Positions 44,578-53,518 are shown, counted from the stretch's first letter. The stretch: 64,000 bases of DNA from Serinicoccus chungangensis (GCF_001483745.1 NZ_LQBL01000022.1:240812-304811), one strand, 5' to 3'. Translations and numbers: made by a program. Notes: a model not told the origin generated them from the sequence alone.

Positions 44578-47500
44578 CAGCGCCTCGGCTGCTCACGCAG
44601 CGCGTGCAGGACCCTGGCCACCTCGCGGGCCGGGTCGGTGAAGACGTCGGTGGTGCGCACCCGCACGGGGGTCCACCCCATCCGGGTGAGCTGCTCGTGC
44701 CGCAGCCGCACGTCGTCCCGACCGGGTGCGCCCGCCGCGGAGCGACCGTCACCGTCGACGGCGACGGCGAAGCGGTGCGGGTCGTCCTCGGCGACGACGC
44801 CGAGGTCGACGGCGTGCGGGCCGTGGCCGACGCCCTCGCGCACGTCCAGACCCTCGGCGCGCAGCCGACGGACGAGCTCGGCCAGCACGGCCGATCCGTG
44901 GCCGTGCTCCTCGGCGTCCGGGACCAGCGCCCGGGCCACGATGCGCGCGCCGTGGGTGGCCGCCTCCGGCCAGGTGTCGACCGGGGTCTCGGTCACCAGG
45001 TCGACGCTGCGACGGGCCGCGGCCAGGACGGCACCGGCGGTCTCCGGCGCCGCGACCGCCTCCGGCGAGCCGAGCCACACCACCCGGTCCCTCGTCTGCC
45101 CGGCGACGCGGTGCACCGGCAGCACGAGGAAGGCCTCGCTGTCCTGCTCGTCGTCCGAGAGCGAGGTGGGGAGCTCGCCGCCACGCATGGCCTGCCGCAG
45201 CGCGATCCCCGCGTCCTCGGCACCGGCCTCGTCGTCGGTGACGAGCAGCAGGCTCTCGGGCCCGGACCGGGCGTGCTTGAGCACCAGCCGGACCGCTGCC
45301 TCCACCCGGATGCTGACGTGCCCCTGCACGACGTGCTCGCGCACGCTCGGGATCCGGTCGACCCCGGGGAAGGAGTGCACGGGGCGCGGCATGAGCGGGG
45401 CCAGGGGTGCCACCAGCCCCTGGTCGAGGGCGCGGTAGTGCACCGCCAGGTGGCGCACCGGCAGCACCGCCGCCGCGTCGCGCAGCAGGGACGACGTCGA
45501 GGTCGCACCGGGGGCCGCCTCGGCGCGGGGGTCGGCCACGACGGAGAAGTCGCGGGGTCCGGGACCGCCGCTGTCCCCGACGACGAGCACCCGGCGCCCC
45601 CGGGCCAGCGCCGGGGCCGAGCGCGCCGTCGTCGTCCGGCCGGCACGGTCCACGACCACGAGGTCGACCGTGAGGTCGGGAGGCAGCACCGCCGGCACCG
45701 CCAGCGGGCTGGTGAGCAGCACGGGGGCCGCCGCGAGCACGACGTCCGGCGCCCGGCTGATGATGTCGCGCGAGTCGACGGCCCCCACCCGGCTCGCGTC
45801 GAGGGCGCGCTGCCAGGCTCCGAGCTGGGAGGCGTGCCCGGCGAGGGTCCGCCGGAGCCGGCGGAGCACGGCCCGTCGGGCACGCAGGGCGTTGCGGTGC
45901 AGGTGCGCGCGGTCGGCGGACCGGAAGGACCGCTCGGCCTCGCGCACCGCCTCGCCGCCGACCTGCTGGGGCACCGAGTCGGAGGTGAGGTGGTCCAGGA
46001 CCGAGCTGCGGTGCACGAAGCGGACCTCGGGGGCGACCCGGTCGGCCGGCACCCCGCGTCGGGCGAGGTCGTCGACGAGCTCGCCGAGGCCCCGCTCGCG
46101 CAGCGGCGCCAGCAGCGGGTGCGCCTGCGCGGCCACGGCCGCGCGCTCGGAGCGGGCGTCCAGACGCACCAGCCGTTCCAGCACCGTGTCGAGATGGGTG
46201 GTCGACAGCTCGTGCCCGGCGGAGGTGCCGGCGAGGACCTGCTCCAGCCAGGCGAGGTCCTCCCCGAGCGGGGCGTGCGCGGCCAGCGCGTCGTCCCAGC
46301 CCTCGGGGGCCGTGGGCCGGGCGGCCTTGCCGGCCACCTCCTCCCACTCCCGACGCTCGTCCCGCGCCATCCGGACCCGGTGGGCGAGCTCCGGCGGCGG
46401 CGTGCCGGGACGCAGCTGCTGCCGCACCTGGCGCCGCAGCCTGGCCCGCGCCACCGCGCCGGGGCGCTGCTCCACGTCGTCCCGGTCCGCGGTGGCCGCG
46501 ACCATGTCGTCCAGTGGTGCGTCGTAGATGCCCGGGGAGAAGTGGTCGAGCGTCTCGCTCGCCCGGGCGACGAGGCCCAGGCGGTGCGCCCACTGGGCGA
46601 GCGTCGCCGGCGCCGGCATCCCGGCGGCGCGGCACACGGCGTCGGCCTGCTCGCGGGCCGTGCTGAACTCACCGGTGACCAGCCGCCCGACGATCTCGGT
46701 GGCCCGGGCGGCCTCGTCCTCGCTGGCCAGGCGTGCGGCATACCAGGGGTCCTCGGTGCGCGCCGCGGACCAGGCGCCGCAGTCGGCGGCCTCGATGAGG
46801 GCGTCGGTGACGGCGGAGAGCTCCTCCTCGGTGAGCTCCCCGAGGACGTCCAGCGGTAGCCGGACCCGGGACGCCGGCGGGTGGTCGAGGGTCGCCAGGG
46901 CGGCGAGGTCGTCCTCGGTCCGGGCCAGGCTGAGCGCCCAGGGCGCGTGCTCGCGGTGCAGCACCTCCTGCTCGCGACGGAGCACGGAGAGCGCGTCGGC
47001 GCGGGCCGGCAGGGGGTCCGGGCCGAGGTCCGGCTCGTCCTCGGCGGGCAGCCGGTCGAGGGTGTGCCGCACCCGCGCCAGCGTCTGACGCATGGAGGCC
47101 GGGTCCTCGGCCAGGTGCAGGCACAGGTCGCCCAGCCCCACGTGGTCCAGTCGACGGCGCAGCGCCTCCAGGGAGGTGCGGTCCTCCGAGCACACCATGA
47201 CCGTGCGGCCCTCGGAGAGCGCACCGACGACGACGTTGGCGATGGTCTGGGTGGCGCCGGTGCCGGCCGGGGTGTCGAGGACGAGGTCGCCGCCGTGGGA
47301 GACCTCGTCCACGACGAGCCGCTGGGAGGCGTCGGCGTCCAGCGCACTGAGCTCCCGGGCGGGGTCGTCGGCGCGCTCCTGGTCGGGGGACGTGGGGGCC
47401 GGCCGCACGTCGGCGCCCGCGAGCGCGGCGACCACGTCGTGGGTGGCCAGCGGCTCCGGGTCGCCGGTGTAGGACGTCACCAGGGGCAGCTTGGCCCACG

Positions 47501-48149
47501 GGAAGGTGCTGATGACCATCTGGGGGCCGATGGCGAAGCCGGCCATCTCGACGCAGATGTCCTCCAGCGCGCGGTAGGTCAGCCGGGGGTCGAACCCGTG
47601 GCTCTGCGCGGACAGCCCCGCCAGCAGCGCGGGGTCCGGCTGGAGGTGGGCCTCGCTGCGCAGGTAGTGCTCGAGGACCGGGTTGAAGACGACGTCCTCG
47701 TGCAGCTCGAGCACGAAGTCGGAGTGCGCCGCGTCGGTCGGGGTGATGGTGCACGCGCGCAGCAGCACGGGGGCGCGCGGCGGCACGGGCACGCGGTGCA
47801 GGGTCCAGGTCGCGAGGCCGATGGCGAGGAAGCTCGTCTCCAGGCCGTGCTCGCGACGCATCTCGGTGACCTTGTCGCGGATGCCGCCCAGCCGGCGCGC
47901 CGCGTCGGTGAAGGCCACCTGCTCGCGCACGAGGTCCGAGAGCGGCGTCGGACGTCCCGACAGCAGCTTGGCGACCCCGCCGGGGTGCGCGAGGTTGAGG
48001 TCGAAGGTGCCGGTGAGCGAGGTGCGGTGCCACAGCAGCGTGTTGGCACCCCCGAGCTCGGCGACCTCGTGGCGCCAGCGCGTCCGGGCGCGCTGGACCG
48101 CCTCGACGCGGGCCTCGTCGAGGGTGTGGGGGGGACGCAGCGAACTCAC
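44577..48149 (-). CDS. DUF4011/SF1-helicase-like protein with degenerate ATPase and C-terminal endonuclease-like domain
   Basis: About 1190 aa. N-terminal DUF4011-like part (VPVPPRAPVLLRACTITP, DFVLELHEDVVFNPVLEHYL). The Walker A region reads VLDTPAGTGATQTIANVVVG where active relatives have GPPGTGKSQTIAN: the Lys is Ala. Walker B reads LVVVDRAGR in place of a DEAS-type box, and the GDPKQLPP motif is GDSGGPGP. Downstream folding motifs persist (LLVTDDEAGAEDAG; VHRVAGQTRDRVVWL). The last 100 residues match the VSR/DUF559-like nuclease ending of DUF4011 proteins: HAVDLGVV, VDGDGRS, RDDVRLRHEQLTRMGW. GTG 48149 lies 6 nt after TAGCCT; GTG 48155 is the alternative. It is probably a DNA- or RNA-binding protein without ATP-driven activity. 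Confidence 0.8.
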   Translation of the reverse strand: MSSLRPPHTLDEARVEAVQRARTRWRHEVAELGGANTLLWHRTSLTGTFDLNLAHPGGVAKLLSGRPTPLSDLVREQVAFTDAARRLGGIRDKVTEMRREHGLETSFLAIGLATWTLHRVPVPPRAPVLLRACTITPTDAAHSDFVLELHEDVVFNPVLEHYLRSEAHLQPDPALLAGLSAQSHGFDPRLTYRALEDICVEMAGFAIGPQMVISTFPWAKLPLVTSYTGDPEPLATHDVVAALAGADVRPAPTSPDQERADDPARELSALDADASQRLVVDEVSHGGDLVLDTPAGTGATQTIANVVVGALSEGRTVMVCSEDRTSLEALRRRLDHVGLGDLCLHLAEDPASMRQTLARVRHTLDRLPAEDEPDLGPDPLPARADALSVLRREQEVLHREHAPWALSLARTEDDLAALATLDHPPASRVRLPLDVLGELTEEELSAVTDALIEAADCGAWSAARTEDPWYAARLASEDEAARATEIVGRLVTGEFSTAREQADAVCRAAGMPAPATLAQWAHRLGLVARASETLDHFSPGIYDAPLDDMVAATADRDDVEQRPGAVARARLRRQVRQQLRPGTPPPELAHRVRMARDERREWEEVAGKAARPTAPEGWDDALAAHAPLGEDLAWLEQVLAGTSAGHELSTTHLDTVLERLVRLDARSERAAVAAQAHPLLAPLRERGLGELVDDLARRGVPADRVAPEVRFVHRSSVLDHLTSDSVPQQVGGEAVREAERSFRSADRAHLHRNALRARRAVLRRLRRTLAGHASQLGAWQRALDASRVGAVDSRDIISRAPDVVLAAAPVLLTSPLAVPAVLPPDLTVDLVVVDRAGRTTTARSAPALARGRRVLVVGDSGGPGPRDFSVVADPRAEAAPGATSTSSLLRDAAAVLPVRHLAVHYRALDQGLVAPLAPLMPRPVHSFPGVDRIPSVREHVVQGHVSIRVEAAVRLVLKHARSGPESLLLVTDDEAGAEDAGIALRQAMRGGELPTSLSDDEQDSEAFLVLPVHRVAGQTRDRVVWLGSPEAVAAPETAGAVLAAARRSVDLVTETPVDTWPEAATHGARIVARALVPDAEEHGHGSAVLAELVRRLRAEGLDVREGVGHGPHAVDLGVVAEDDPHRFAVAVDGDGRSAAGAPGRDDVRLRHEQLTRMGWTPVRVRTTDVFTDPAREVARVLHALREQPRR

Positions 48150-48155
48150 CGACAC

Positions 48156-48161
48156 AGGCTA
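48156..48161 (-). promoter_or_regulatory. Leaderless -10 of the helicase-like gene (TAGCCT)
   Basis: TAGCCT lies 6 nt before GTG 48149 but abuts GTG 48155. By the spacing seen at other genes, the downstream GTG is the start. Confidence 0.5.
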
Positions 48162-48218
48162 ACGACTCCCGGCGGCAACGCCGCCCCCGCCACACCCGCG
48201 TGGGCCACCTCAGGCCGC

Positions 48219-49481
48219 CTACACCCCGACGGGGCTCCGCTCGTGGTCGCCGCGCGTCACGGTGTAGGCCGCGAGTCCCACGGCGGCGAGGGCGGCGACC
48301 GCGCAGAGCACGGCATACCCGAAGACGTCCATGACCACCCCGGCCAGGGCACCCCCGACGGCGGCGGTCAGGCCCATGACCAGGTCGGCGGCGCCCTGCA
48401 CCGAGGCCCGCTGACCCACCGGTACCGATCCGGCCACGGTCCCGGAGCCGGCCACGAAGGTGCAGGACCACCCGAGCCCGAGCAGGACCAGACCCGCGGT
48501 GAGGCCGGCCGAGAAGCCGGCGTGGCTGAGCGCGGCGAGCAGGCAGGCGAGCACCAGCAGCCCGACCCCGAGGAGGACGACCGGACGCGCCCCCAGGCGG
48601 TCGGTCAGCTGGCCCGTGACGGGGGCGAGGCCGTACATCCCGAGGATGTGCAGGCTGATGACCAGCCCGATGAGCTCGATCTCCGCCTGCCCGTGCCGCA
48701 TGTGCAGCGGGGTCATGACCATCACCGCCACCATGACGACGTGACCGACGGTGACCGCCGTGGTGGCCCAGAGGGCGGTGGGCGTACCCGCGATGATCCG
48801 CAGCCCGTCGGCGACGTTGCCCTCCCGGCCCGGCGGGCGGTCGGTCGGCGCACCGGCCAGCCGGCGGGCGGTGAGCAGCGGGTCGGGGCGCAGCAGGACG
48901 TGGAGGAGCACCGCGGCCAGGAGGAAGCCGAGGCAGGAGAACACCCACGCGCCGGCCAGCGGCGGCAGCCCGAGCATCCCGGCGACCGCCTTGCCGGGCC
49001 CGACCATGTTGGGCCCGAGGACCGAGCCGATGGTCGTCGCCCACACCACCCAGCTCAGCTGTCGCCCGCGACGCTCCGGCACGGCGAGGTCGGTCGCGGC
49101 ATACCGCGCCTGGCTGTTGGCCGTGGTCGAGGCGCCGAAGAGGGTGGTGCCGACCAGCAGCAGCCAGAAGGCGCCGGTGGCGGTCGCGGTGATCGCGAGC
49201 GCGGCGCCCAGCCCCCCGACGAGGTATGCCGTCGCGAGCCCGGCGCGACGGCCGTGCCGGCCCATGAGCGCCGCGACGGGGATGGTGAACAGCGCTCCCC
49301 CCAGCACCTGGGTGGTGGTGGCCAGTCCCGACAGCGCGTCGCGGCCGCTGACGTCCGCGGCCACGATCGCGCCGACGGCGATGCCGCTGGCCACCCCGAT
49401 GCCACCGAGCGTCTGGCTGCCCATGAGGGTCAGCACGGTGCGCGACTGCACCGAGGCGGGGTGGCTCACCGGCTGGCTCAT
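48219..49481 (-). CDS. MFS transporter
   Basis: 420 aa, twelve TM segments. Loop 2-3 motif ALMGRHGRRAGLATAYL and the second-half equivalent GQLTDRLGARPVVLLG are typical of drug/metabolite MFS efflux proteins. The central loop has VPERRGRQLSWVVWATT. No regulator is adjacent. ATG 49481 follows the hexamer GATAGT (49488-49493) by 6 nt. The substrate is unknown. Confidence 0.92.
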   Translation of the reverse strand: MSQPVSHPASVQSRTVLTLMGSQTLGGIGVASGIAVGAIVAADVSGRDALSGLATTTQVLGGALFTIPVAALMGRHGRRAGLATAYLVGGLGAALAITATATGAFWLLLVGTTLFGASTTANSQARYAATDLAVPERRGRQLSWVVWATTIGSVLGPNMVGPGKAVAGMLGLPPLAGAWVFSCLGFLLAAVLLHVLLRPDPLLTARRLAGAPTDRPPGREGNVADGLRIIAGTPTALWATTAVTVGHVVMVAVMVMTPLHMRHGQAEIELIGLVISLHILGMYGLAPVTGQLTDRLGARPVVLLGVGLLVLACLLAALSHAGFSAGLTAGLVLLGLGWSCTFVAGSGTVAGSVPVGQRASVQGAADLVMGLTAAVGGALAGVVMDVFGYAVLCAVAALAAVGLAAYTVTRGDHERSPVGV

Positions 49482-49487
49482 GCGAGC

Positions 49488-49493
49488 ACTATC
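49488..49493 (-). promoter_or_regulatory. Leaderless -10 of the MFS gene (GATAGT)
   Basis: GATAGT ends 6 nt before ATG 49481 on the minus strand. The adjacent UBP gene ends 45 bp upstream of it. Confidence 0.45.
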
Positions 49494-49538
49494 CCAGCAG
49501 CGGCCGGCCCCGCCCGCACCGCCCGGTCCGGCACGGGC

Positions 49539-49883
49539 TCAGCGGATCTGCTGCCGCCAGTCCGGGGGCACCGACCCGGCCGGACCGGGCACCGGCTGGT
49601 CGGCGGGCCTGCTCGTGGGACCGGCCAGCGGCGGACCGTCCACCACCTCGCCCCGGTCGTAGTCCCAGAACCAGTCCTCCCCCGGCTCGAAGCTCTGCAC
49701 GACGGCGTGCCCCGTGGCGCGCGCGTGAGCGGTGGCGTGCTGCGCCGGGGAGGAGTCGCAGCACCCGACGTGCCCGCACCGGGCGCAGCGCCGCAGGTGC
49801 ACCCACCACCCGCCGCCGACGAGGCACTCCACGCACCCGGTGCCGCTGGGCGGCACGGCGGGGTCGATCAGCTCGCTGTTCAT
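49539..49883 (-). CDS. UBP-type zinc-finger protein
   Basis: 114 aa. The zf-UBP pattern is complete: CVECLVGGGWWVHLRRC, CGHVGCCDSS, then QHATAHARATGHAVVQSFEP with the His ligands, and WFWDYDRGEVVDG. In eukaryotes this fold binds ubiquitin tails; bacterial stand-alone copies are common in Actinobacteria and have no known partner. Short Pro-rich tail. SD AGGA precedes ATG 49883. Confidence 0.93.
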   Translation of the reverse strand: MNSELIDPAVPPSGTGCVECLVGGGWWVHLRRCARCGHVGCCDSSPAQHATAHARATGHAVVQSFEPGEDWFWDYDRGEVVDGPPLAGPTSRPADQPVPGPAGSVPPDWRQQIR

Positions 49884-49956
49884 GTCGTCCTGCCTGTCTC
49901 GTCTCGAGGGTCACGCATGCCTCAGGGTAGGGCCAGCAGAGCCCGGCCCGCCCGCC

Positions 49957-51018
49957 TCAGCCGGGGCGGACCACCTCCGAGGTCGCGACGTCGTCCACGA
50001 TGATGATGACGGCGCGCGTCATCTCGATGAGCCCGCCGTAGAGCGGCCAGCGCCGGTCCGGCAGGCCCCCGTCGGACAGGTCCGAGGCCAGCCGGTCGGC
50101 CCAGGAGCTCAGCTCCTTGACGTCCGCCTCGGGGTCCTCGATCCGCTGCCCGAGCTCGTCCAGCAGCTCGATGAAGGGCTCCCGGAAGGAGCGGTCCCAC
50201 TCCTCGGCCTCCACCGCGGACTCGTGCACCAGCCGGGATATCCCCCGCACCTGGGCGATGCCCTCCTCCAGCCGGCCGAGCACCCGCGAGAGCTCCTCGC
50301 TGCTGGAGGCACGGCGCCGGCGCGGGTTGCCCCACGTGCTCTCCTGCGCCTCGTAGACCAGCCGCCAGGCGCTGTCGAGCCGCCGGTCCAGGGTCCGGGT
50401 GCGGTCCACCCAGTCCCCCGTGGGCGCGTCGTCGGCCCGGTCCCGCAAGCCCGCGGCCATGTCCCGGAGGAGCCGGCCCAGTCCCCGGTCGATCTCCTCC
50501 ACCTGCTGCCGGGCGCTCTGGTCGCGCAGCGGGGCGGCGAGGACGGTGTTGACGACCAGGGCCAGCACCACGCCGATCGCGGTGGCGGCCAGCCGGTCGG
50601 CCAGGCCGCTCCAGCTGGTGTCGGTCGAGGCGGTGATGACGAACAGCACGGTGGTGGCGACGGTGATGCCCTCGTGGCGCAGCAGCCCCACCCGGGCGAA
50701 GCCCATCGCCAGCAGCAGCGCGAGCGCGAGCGTCAGGGTCCCGTGGCCGCCCACCTGCACGGCCGCGAAGGCGAGCACGACGCCGACCGAGGTGGCGAGG
50801 ACCGCCTGCGTCCCGCGCGACACGGTCCGGTAGACGGTCGCGTGGACCGTCAGGAGCGCGGTCCAGGGTGCGAGGAAGGCCTGGTCGAGGTCGAGCAGCG
50901 CGTCGGCCACCAGCCACGCCGCCACCGCGGCGAGCACGCTCTTGAGGACCTGGAGCAGGTCGCTGCGGACGTCGGGCCGGCTGAGCCAGCGCCGCACGCG
51001 CTGAGGACGGGTGGGCAT
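49957..51018 (-). CDS. FUSC/aromatic-acid-exporter-family membrane protein
   Basis: 353 aa. The first 165 residues form about six TM helices with the family pattern PWTALLTVHATVYRTVSRGT and AAVAAWLVADALLDLDQAFL. The rest is cytoplasmic helical sequence (RTRTLDRRLDSAWRLVYEAQ). This is the half-size form, which should dimerise. It is likely to export weak acids, but no substrate can be named. ATG 51018 follows CATAGT (51026-51031) by 7 nt. Confidence 0.86.
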   Translation of the reverse strand: MPTRPQRVRRWLSRPDVRSDLLQVLKSVLAAVAAWLVADALLDLDQAFLAPWTALLTVHATVYRTVSRGTQAVLATSVGVVLAFAAVQVGGHGTLTLALALLLAMGFARVGLLRHEGITVATTVLFVITASTDTSWSGLADRLAATAIGVVLALVVNTVLAAPLRDQSARQQVEEIDRGLGRLLRDMAAGLRDRADDAPTGDWVDRTRTLDRRLDSAWRLVYEAQESTWGNPRRRRASSSEELSRVLGRLEEGIAQVRGISRLVHESAVEAEEWDRSFREPFIELLDELGQRIEDPEADVKELSSWADRLASDLSDGGLPDRRWPLYGGLIEMTRAVIIIVDDVATSEVVRPG

Positions 51019-51107
51019 GGTCCCGACTATGACATCCGCCCGGGGGTCGCACCAGCAGCGCTGCCACCCCGGCCACCGGTCACCCCCCGGACGCGAGAGG
51101 ATGCAGC

Positions 51108-51584
51108 ATGACCGAGCACGCACCCGCCCTCGTGACCGTCGACCCGCGGCACGCCGCCGTCGTCTCCGGCCTCGGCCTGCCGGCCGAGGAGGTCCGGTCC
51201 TTCTTCGACAGTGCCTTCCGGACCCTGCACCGTCAGCTGGAGAGCCAGCACCTGACGCCGGCCGGACCCGCGTTCGCCTGGTTCCTCGGTCCGCCCGGGG
51301 ACACGACCGACGTCCAGGTGGGGCACGAAATCGACCTGTCCTTCGTCCCCACGGCCCCGGTCGACACCCTGCAGCTGCCCGGTGGACAGGCCGCGCAGCT
51401 CGTGCATGAGGGGTCCTACGACGACCTCGGCCGGTCCTGGCAGCGGCTCGTCGACTGGGTCCGGTCGCAGGGTCTGGACTCCGGTGGCGGCCTGCTCGAG
51501 GAGTACCTCACCGAGCCCGGTCCGGACGTCGACCCGGACACGGTGCGGACCCGGCTGAGCTGGTTCGTCACCCGGCAGGAGTGA
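51108..51584 (+). CDS. GyrI-like small-molecule-binding domain protein
   Basis: 158 aa. A stand-alone GyrI/AraC-effector domain: FFDSAFRTLHRQLESQHLTP, AFAWFLGPPGDTTDVQVGHE, LQLPGGQAAQLVHEGSYDDL and a C-terminal LLEEYLTEP-GPDVDPDTVR. There is no DNA-binding part. Such domains bind cationic hydrophobic compounds. GAGAGG lies 7 nt before ATG 51108. Confidence 0.88.
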   Translation: MTEHAPALVTVDPRHAAVVSGLGLPAEEVRSFFDSAFRTLHRQLESQHLTPAGPAFAWFLGPPGDTTDVQVGHEIDLSFVPTAPVDTLQLPGGQAAQLVHEGSYDDLGRSWQRLVDWVRSQGLDSGGGLLEEYLTEPGPDVDPDTVRTRLSWFVTRQE

Positions 51585-51590
51585 CCCGCC

Positions 51591-52202
51591 TCACCGTGCC
51601 CGCTCGTTCCCGGCGTCCTGCCGCCGCTGTCGCACCACGACGACGGTCGCGACGCCCAGGAGCAGCCCGGCCACGAGGGTGGCGAGGGTCGCCGCGGTGC
51701 TGCCGAGCAGCTGCTCCAGCAGCACCCGGCTCTGGGAGGTCGGGTCGGCCAGCACCACGGTGACGAAGGCCGCGACCAGGACGGTCGCCAGGACGCCGGG
51801 CACCTGCTGCCACCGGCCGGTCAAGCCGAGCCGCTGGCGCAGCAGGCGCCCCGCCTTGAGGATCCGGCCGGCCCGGATGAGCCGCAGCGCGCCGACCACC
51901 CGCAGCAGCCGGAGCAGCTGCAGGGGGCCGACGGCCAGGACCACCGCCAGGACCACCCCCACCGTGAGCAGGATCAACCACCAGTTGCGGCGGACCCACG
52001 ACCGCTTGTCCCGGGCGACGAGGAAGAGGATGAGCGTCTCGGCCAGCAGGACCGCGCCGGTGAGCCAGTTGGTGACGGCCCCCACGGTGGCGTAGGGGTC
52101 GTCCAGCAGCGTGAGGAAGACCGCGGGCACCGAGGCGAGGGCCGCGACGACGACGGGCAGCGCGAGGCGCTCCTCCCACTCCGCCTCCCGGTCCTGGGTC
52201 AC
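51591..52202 (-). CDS. Voltage-sensor/ion-channel-like membrane protein lacking a K+ filter
   Basis: 203 aa. Four N-terminal TM segments include an S4-like helix with Arg at three-residue spacing (LLRLLRVVGALRLIRAGRIL), followed by VLATVLVAAFVTVVLAD and LGSTAATLATLVAGLLLGVA. In a voltage-gated K+ channel the latter would be S5-pore-S6, but no TVGYG or similar selectivity filter is present. GTG 52202 is chosen: GGAGG lies 6 nt upstream and the longer frame would run into tRNA-Arg. Possibly a voltage sensor or a channel of another selectivity. Confidence 0.7.
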   Translation of the reverse strand: MTQDREAEWEERLALPVVVAALASVPAVFLTLLDDPYATVGAVTNWLTGAVLLAETLILFLVARDKRSWVRRNWWLILLTVGVVLAVVLAVGPLQLLRLLRVVGALRLIRAGRILKAGRLLRQRLGLTGRWQQVPGVLATVLVAAFVTVVLADPTSQSRVLLEQLLGSTAATLATLVAGLLLGVATVVVVRQRRQDAGNERAR

Positions 52203-52229
52203 CGGGTGCCTCCGGGATGCGTCAGCACG

Positions 52230-52302
52230 TGCCCCCGGCAGGATTCGAACCTGCGACACCCGCTTTAGGAGAGCGGTGCTCTATCCCCTGAGCTACGAGG
52301 GC
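52230..52302 (-). tRNA. tRNA-Arg (anticodon CCU)
   Basis: 73 nt. Acceptor GCCCTCG pairs with CGGGGGC with one G-T pair. Anticodon loop CTCCTAA on stem CCGCT/AGCGG. T arm CGCAGG-TTCGAAT-CCTGC type. The 5' end is at 52302. CCA is not encoded. Confidence 0.95.
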
Positions 52303-52411
52303 GGACCGGGCCCGTGGCGCCGGAACCGGCCCATCGTCTCACGCCGACCGCAGCAGCCATGGTCAGGTCGGTGCCCGGCCGGGCGGCCAGGGGCAGGGTC
52401 GGCCGACGACG

Positions 52412-52446
52412 GACGCCCGCCGCGCCACGGGGGCACGGCGGGCGTC
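52412..52446 (-). terminator. Terminator of the SRPBCC gene
   Basis: GACGCCCGCCG (52412-52422) pairs perfectly with CGGCGGGCGTC (52436-52446). It lies 16 bp past the SRPBCC stop and before tRNA-Arg on the same strand. No U-tract. Confidence 0.65.
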
Positions 52447-52462
52447 GGCGGTGGTGCGGGAC

Positions 52463-52927
52463 TCAGCCGGTGGTGGCGGCGGCGAGGTTGCCCAGGCTCG
52501 TCTCCAGCTGCTCCTGGGTGACGAGCGGGAAGCTGACCTTCTCGAGCAGCGCCTGGTCGGTGACCTTGCCCCAGTCGTAGGTCAGCCGGACCTCGGTGTG
52601 GTCCGGGCCCTGAGGGGTGAGCTCCCAGACCCACTCCCAGCCGGGCGGGTCGGTGTCGGCCGGGGCGGTCTGCCACGCCACGAGCTTGTCCTTGTCGTAG
52701 CCGGTGACGTGGTTGTCGGTCTGGTAGTCGCCGCCCATGTGGTCGCCGCTCATGTTCATCCGGAAGGTCTGCCCGGTCGAGGTGATGCGGTCGCCGTGGT
52801 CGACGGACAGCACGAAGCCGGAACCGTCGATGGCGACGTGGTGGTCCGGCAGGGTCAGCACCTCGAACACGTCCTTGGCGGGCGCGTCGATGGTGCGGCT
52901 GACGGTGAGGCTCGTCTGATCAGTCAT
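52463..52927 (-). CDS. SRPBCC-domain protein
   Basis: 154 aa. SRPBCC/START-like fold: SLTVSRTIDAPAKDVFEVLT at the start, WEWVWELTPQGPDHTEVRLT near residue 100 and a C-terminal helix LETSLGNLAAA. This resembles polyketide-cyclase/AHSA1-like proteins, which bind hydrophobic ligands. The ATG 52927 is 6 nt after TAGCGT (52934-52939). The ligand is unknown. Confidence 0.87.
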   Translation of the reverse strand: MTDQTSLTVSRTIDAPAKDVFEVLTLPDHHVAIDGSGFVLSVDHGDRITSTGQTFRMNMSGDHMGGDYQTDNHVTGYDKDKLVAWQTAPADTDPPGWEWVWELTPQGPDHTEVRLTYDWGKVTDQALLEKVSFPLVTQEQLETSLGNLAAATTG

Positions 52928-52933
52928 ACCCCG

Positions 52934-52939
52934 ACGCTA
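52934..52939 (-). promoter_or_regulatory. Leaderless -10 of the SRPBCC gene (TAGCGT)
   Basis: TAGCGT ends 6 nt before ATG 52927. It lies in the 70-bp gap shared with the divergent OsmC gene. Confidence 0.5.
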
Positions 52940-52997
52940 ACGAGCGGGCGCAGCTCGCGCGACCTGAGGTCGGCCCGCCGCGTGGCACGCTGGCCCC

Positions 52998-53465
52998 ATG
53001 GCGACGCACACCTTCGCGCTGGAGCTGGAGTGGACGGGCAACCGCGGGACGGGGACCTCCGGCTACCGCGACTACGACCGGGCCGTGCTGGCCCGCAGCA
53101 CCGGTATGCCGGACCTCGAGCTCTCCGCCGACCGGGCCTTCCGTGGGGACCGGGCCCGGTGGAACCCCGAGGTCCTGCTCGTCGCCGCCCTGAGCGAGTG
53201 CCACCTGCTGTCGTTCCTGCACGTCGCCGTGACCCGGGGGGTCACGGTCGTGGACTACGAGGACACCCCGGTGGGCACGATGGAGCAGTCCGGGATCGGG
53301 GGCCGGTTCACCGAGGTCCTGCTGCGGCCGGTCGTCACGGTGGCCGACCCCGGGCACGTGGACCTCGTGCCGCAGCTGCACGCCGAGGCGGGGCAGGCGT
53401 GCTTCATCGCCGCCTCGGTGAACTTTCCGGTCCACCACGAGCCCACGACCCGGGTGGCCTGGTGA
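52998..53465 (+). CDS. OsmC/Ohr-type peroxidase-like protein
   Basis: 155 aa. Both redox cysteines of the OsmC family are present: ALSECHLLSFLH and GQACFIAASVNFPV. The central arginine-containing strand WNPEVLLVAAL is also present. OsmC/YhfA proteins reduce organic hydroperoxides using lipoyl or other thiols. It is divergent from the SRPBCC gene. Confidence 0.92.
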   Translation: MATHTFALELEWTGNRGTGTSGYRDYDRAVLARSTGMPDLELSADRAFRGDRARWNPEVLLVAALSECHLLSFLHVAVTRGVTVVDYEDTPVGTMEQSGIGGRFTEVLLRPVVTVADPGHVDLVPQLHAEAGQACFIAASVNFPVHHEPTTRVAW

Positions 53466-53518
53466 GAGGCCTGGTGAGAGGCCGGCTCCTGCCTGCCCCC
53501 ACCTTCAGCCGGTGATCC

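Noticed and set aside
46881-50003. Plus-strand open frame of about 1040 codons
   Set aside because: It runs antisense through the helicase-like, MFS and UBP genes, all of which have clear domain motifs on the other strand.
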